DNA from: Pedobacter nototheniae
GTDB lineage: Bacteria > Bacteroidota > Bacteroidia > Sphingobacteriales > Sphingobacteriaceae
Length of the DNA stretch: 64,000 bases
Direction of reading: 5' to 3'
Assembly: GCF_004335085.1 (NCBI RefSeq)
Contig: NZ_RQRS01000012.1
Span: 87,407 to 151,406, forward strand
Position 1 is the first letter of the stretch, and each line of letters begins with the position of its first letter. The notes beneath the pieces are model-generated. The model had not been told where the DNA came from. It saw only the letters and a program-made list of their open reading frames with translations, and ran no database searches. Positions 61,347 to 64,000 of this stretch are shown piece after piece. The position numbers were made by a program, and so were the translations under genes.

Positions 61347-63782
61347 ATGACGAATCTTATTACCAGAATCATCCATATTATGATGTTTCTTTTCATTTTA
61401 ACCTCTACTGCAACATATGCTCAAAACAAAACCATTCAAATTAAAGGGAGTATTGTAGATGAATATCAAAACCCGCTGGCTGGCTGCACAATTGTTTTGT
61501 ATAATAAGGATAGCAAATCGCTTGGTAAAGTTACATCTGAAATTAACGGAACTTTCAAGTTTATGCTTGATAAAAGCGACAGTTACAAAATCGCCGTAAC
61601 ACATACAGGATTTAGCTCTTTTCAATCTCCATTTTTTGAATTTAAAGACCATGATTTCGGCAAAATACAGCTGATTTCAGAAAGTCAGAATTTAAAAGAT
61701 GTTATCATACAATCGAAGCAAAAGCTGATCGAAACCAATGGACCTAACCTAGTTTATAATGTGCAAAATAGTATTTCGGCACAGGGAAGCACTGCTTTTG
61801 ATGCTTTAAAAAAGGCGCCAGGAATTTATATTGATAATGATAACAATATTAGTTTGAATGGAAAAAATGGTGCGATGGTTTTACTGGATGGAAAGCAAAC
61901 CTACCTTTCAGCAAAGGATATTGCCGACTTATTGAAATCAATGCCAGCATCGGGATTAAAATCGATAGAAATTATAAATAGTCCTACAGCCAAATACGAC
62001 GCAGCAGGTTCGGCAGGGATAATTAATATTAAAACCTTAAAAACTCAACTGAAAGGTTTTACGGGGAGTACAAATACTGGCATATCTTATGGTGTAAGCT
62101 TAAAACAAAATCAGGATATTTCCTTTAGCTATAGAAAAAACAAATTGAACTTGTTTGGTGGGTATAATCACTTTTTTGGTAACTATTCCTATTTATATGG
62201 CTCTGATAGGATTCAGGATGGCAATCGATATGATAGTTTTACGGATGATACTGATAAACGCAAAAAAATGTCGGGCAGATTAGGTCTGGATTATAACATA
62301 AATAAGAAAAACACGATTGGCGTTTTAATGAACGGGAATTTTCTATTTGGTGGAGGCATTACGGAGACAAAAACAAATATCAGTTTGCCAACATCAAGCC
62401 ACATAAATCAAGTTTTGGATGCCGTAAATGATTATTATATGCAGCAAACACAGCGATATAATTTTAACGTAAATTATAAATATGAAGATAGTTTAGGCAG
62501 ATTACTTAACGTTGATGCAGATTATGGTTATTACAAAAAAGGTTCGGGCAACTTACAATCCAACCGTTATACAAACGATCAGCAGCAAATAACAAGTGAT
62601 AATTTATATAGATCATTAAATGCAGCTGACATAAAACTATTTGCAGTGAAATTAGATTACAGCACAAACTTAGCCAATGGGAAGCTTGAAACAGGTTTAA
62701 AGTTTTCTTCAACAAAATCTGCAAACGACTCACGTTTTTTACTGGTTTTACCAGGCGCTGAAACTTTGGATGAAAACCGTTCTAATGCTTTTGAGTTTGA
62801 TGAAAAAATCTCAAGTGTCTATATCGATTACAAGAAAACATTAGATAAATGGACTTTTGAAGCTGGTTTGCGCTTAGAGCATTCAGATTCTAAAGGAACA
62901 CTGTATGCAATCAAAAACGGACAGAACTCAGTAAATGAAGTTCCGCGCAACTATAATAATCTGTTTCCATCTGCAAGTATTTCTTATAAACCTGTAGAAA
63001 ACCATAGTTTTTCTATTGGTTATTCTCGTCGAATAGATCGACCTGCGTATCAGGATTTAAACCCTTTTACCTATCTTTTGGATGAACTTTCTTTTTGGCA
63101 AGGAAATCCATTTTTACAGCCTCAACTCTCCCACCGAATTACTGCTCAATATGCTTTTAAAAGCTCAACCATAGTTGGCTTTGCATTTGCCCATACAAAT
63201 GGCTTTACCACTGAAATTACGGATACCATTGATGTAAATAAAATTGTAATGACCCCCAGAAATCTTGGTGTACAGGAAAATTTATCACTATCATTAACAC
63301 AAAATATTACTGCAACAAATTGGTGGAATTTGAGTTTTAACGGCGTACTTTATCGCTTAAATAATAAAATTAATTACGATGCTTACCGAAGTCAGAATTT
63401 AAAACAACTTGCAGGACGCATAACTTTACAACAAAATTTTAAATTACCACTTAAACTTAATGGAGAGATTTCTGCAGCATACAACACCAAACGCCTTGCC
63501 GGTGCAAACGAAATAAGTAAAGCAAACAGTCAGGTAGATTTAGGATTACAAAAAAGCTTTATGGATAATAAAGCTTCACTTAGATTGGTTTTTAGTGATA
63601 TTTATAAAGGAAACAAATTAAATTCATTCCAAAGCAGGGATAATTTCTCCATCAGAAGTTATGGTTATTTTGAAAGCAGGCAGATTCGCTTAAACTTTAC
63701 CTATAAATTTGCAAGTGGAGAATCTAAAGGTCCAAGAAATAGAAGTTCTGCTTTAGATAACGAAAACGGAAGAATAAAATAG
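61347..63782 (+). CDS. Outer-membrane beta-barrel family protein (OMP_b-brl_3, TonB-receptor-like)
   Basis: 811 residues with a signal peptide (ends STATYAQ). A CarboxypepD-reg domain (about 30-115), plug-like region with DALKKAPGIYIDNDNNISLNGKNGAMVLLDGK and IEIINSPTAKYDAAGSAGIINIK, then a barrel ending QIRLNFTYKF before a polar tail. A paralogue of the preceding gene, separated by 153 bp, which suggests its own promoter or a shared long operon. Confidence 0.9.
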   Translation: MTNLITRIIHIMMFLFILTSTATYAQNKTIQIKGSIVDEYQNPLAGCTIVLYNKDSKSLGKVTSEINGTFKFMLDKSDSYKIAVTHTGFSSFQSPFFEFKDHDFGKIQLISESQNLKDVIIQSKQKLIETNGPNLVYNVQNSISAQGSTAFDALKKAPGIYIDNDNNISLNGKNGAMVLLDGKQTYLSAKDIADLLKSMPASGLKSIEIINSPTAKYDAAGSAGIINIKTLKTQLKGFTGSTNTGISYGVSLKQNQDISFSYRKNKLNLFGGYNHFFGNYSYLYGSDRIQDGNRYDSFTDDTDKRKKMSGRLGLDYNINKKNTIGVLMNGNFLFGGGITETKTNISLPTSSHINQVLDAVNDYYMQQTQRYNFNVNYKYEDSLGRLLNVDADYGYYKKGSGNLQSNRYTNDQQQITSDNLYRSLNAADIKLFAVKLDYSTNLANGKLETGLKFSSTKSANDSRFLLVLPGAETLDENRSNAFEFDEKISSVYIDYKKTLDKWTFEAGLRLEHSDSKGTLYAIKNGQNSVNEVPRNYNNLFPSASISYKPVENHSFSIGYSRRIDRPAYQDLNPFTYLLDELSFWQGNPFLQPQLSHRITAQYAFKSSTIVGFAFAHTNGFTTEITDTIDVNKIVMTPRNLGVQENLSLSLTQNITATNWWNLSFNGVLYRLNNKINYDAYRSQNLKQLAGRITLQQNFKLPLKLNGEISAAYNTKRLAGANEISKANSQVDLGLQKSFMDNKASLRLVFSDIYKGNKLNSFQSRDNFSIRSYGYFESRQIRLNFTYKFASGESKGPRNRSSALDNENGRIK

Positions 63783-63926
63783 GTTTTGGAAGTATAGCAG
63801 AAGCAACAGTTAATATTTTTTTAAAAAAAATAGAGTTCAAAATAAATTTACAATTTTATAAATCAAACACTTACATCGCATATTATTTAGATACTTTTAA
63901 AAGATTAAAACTATTTTAAAAAAGTG

Positions 63927-63957
63927 TTGGCATGAATAATAATAATTTCTATATTTG
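63927..63957 (+). promoter_or_regulatory. Bacteroidetes-type promoter of a tRNA
   Basis: TTG at 63927-63929, exactly 20 bp, then TATATTTG at 63950-63957: a match to TTG-N20-TAnnTTTG. The tRNA begins 23 bp further on. Confidence 0.8.
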
Positions 63958-63980
63958 CACTCCCTAATCGAAAGGGAAAT

Positions 63981-64000
63981 GATTCCGTAGCTCAGCTGGT
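63981..64000 (+). tRNA. tRNA, 5' part only
   Basis: GATTCCG (acceptor half), TA, then GCTCAGCTGGT is the canonical start of a tRNA with a D-stem and conserved GG. Only 20 nt are inside the window, so the anticodon and identity cannot be known. Confidence 0.85.

Overview
The window is AT-rich chromosomal DNA from a Bacteroidetes bacterium, most likely Sphingobacteriaceae and Pedobacter-like. The evidence is a PorP/SprF protein next to a T9SS/gliding C-terminal-domain adhesin, a GLPGLI protein paired with CarboxypepD-reg/TonB-type outer-membrane barrels, LytTR and His_kinase regulators, many lipoproteins with an LxxC lipobox, and promoters of the TTG-N20-TAnnTTTG type (clearest before the partial tRNA at the right edge). 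The genus is inferred, not proven.

Layout. 1-2020: 3' end of kynureninase, a bestrophin-like channel and a histone-deacetylase-family hydrolase in one operon. 2021-2971: a gene-free stretch made of a diverged ~0.4 kb repeat in two and a bit copies. 2972-9000: truC, surface lipoproteins and hypotheticals. 9049-9850: a broken Tn3-type transposase fragment followed by a 17-unit, 21-bp minisatellite. 9864-17403: MATE and MFS transporters, hemF, nfi and small genes. 25934-33041: TPR proteins, gyrA, a Tet-type MFS transporter and a membrane protein. 33071-37306: PhoH2, a candidate ~0.4 kb non-coding RNA, and a FUSC/YccS-like protein. 37303-41159: gliding/T9SS-type genes. 41607-50592: ohr, bioB, mgtE, corA, wbqC, an LpxL-like [15 protein letters not shown], GT2, TlpA, aroQ and a XerD-type recombinase, followed by a 42-bp palindromic repeat array. 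50918-56888: padR cassette with a serine hydrolase, and a LytTR/kinase pair. 57235-63782: small secreted protein, GLPGLI protein and two outer-membrane barrels. 63981-64000: first 20 nt of a tRNA.

The standout is 17442-25889. This 8.4 kb element is flanked by a 21-bp direct repeat whose core looks like a dif site (XerC arm, 6-bp centre, XerD arm). It has no integrase of its own, and all of its roughly 19 small, tightly packed genes are on the + strand, which is visibly T-rich. It encodes a rolling-circle (HUH, two-tyrosine) Rep, a candidate capsid protein, a series of tiny single-span membrane proteins, a basic Asn-rich protein, a holin-like protein, a glucosaminidase lysin and beta-rich putative minor virion proteins, two of which end in the same YAHK tail. 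Size and content fit an integrated ssDNA, membrane-containing icosahedral phage of the FLiP (Finnlakeviridae) kind better than a microvirus or a filamentous phage. The phage end next to attR can fold, as single-stranded DNA, into a hairpin in which two inverted XerD arms pair around an unpaired centre. This resembles the CTXphi attP fold and suggests Xer-mediated ssDNA integration. A separate hairpin just before rep is a candidate replication origin.

All functional calls rest on reading motifs. No database search or structure prediction was run.
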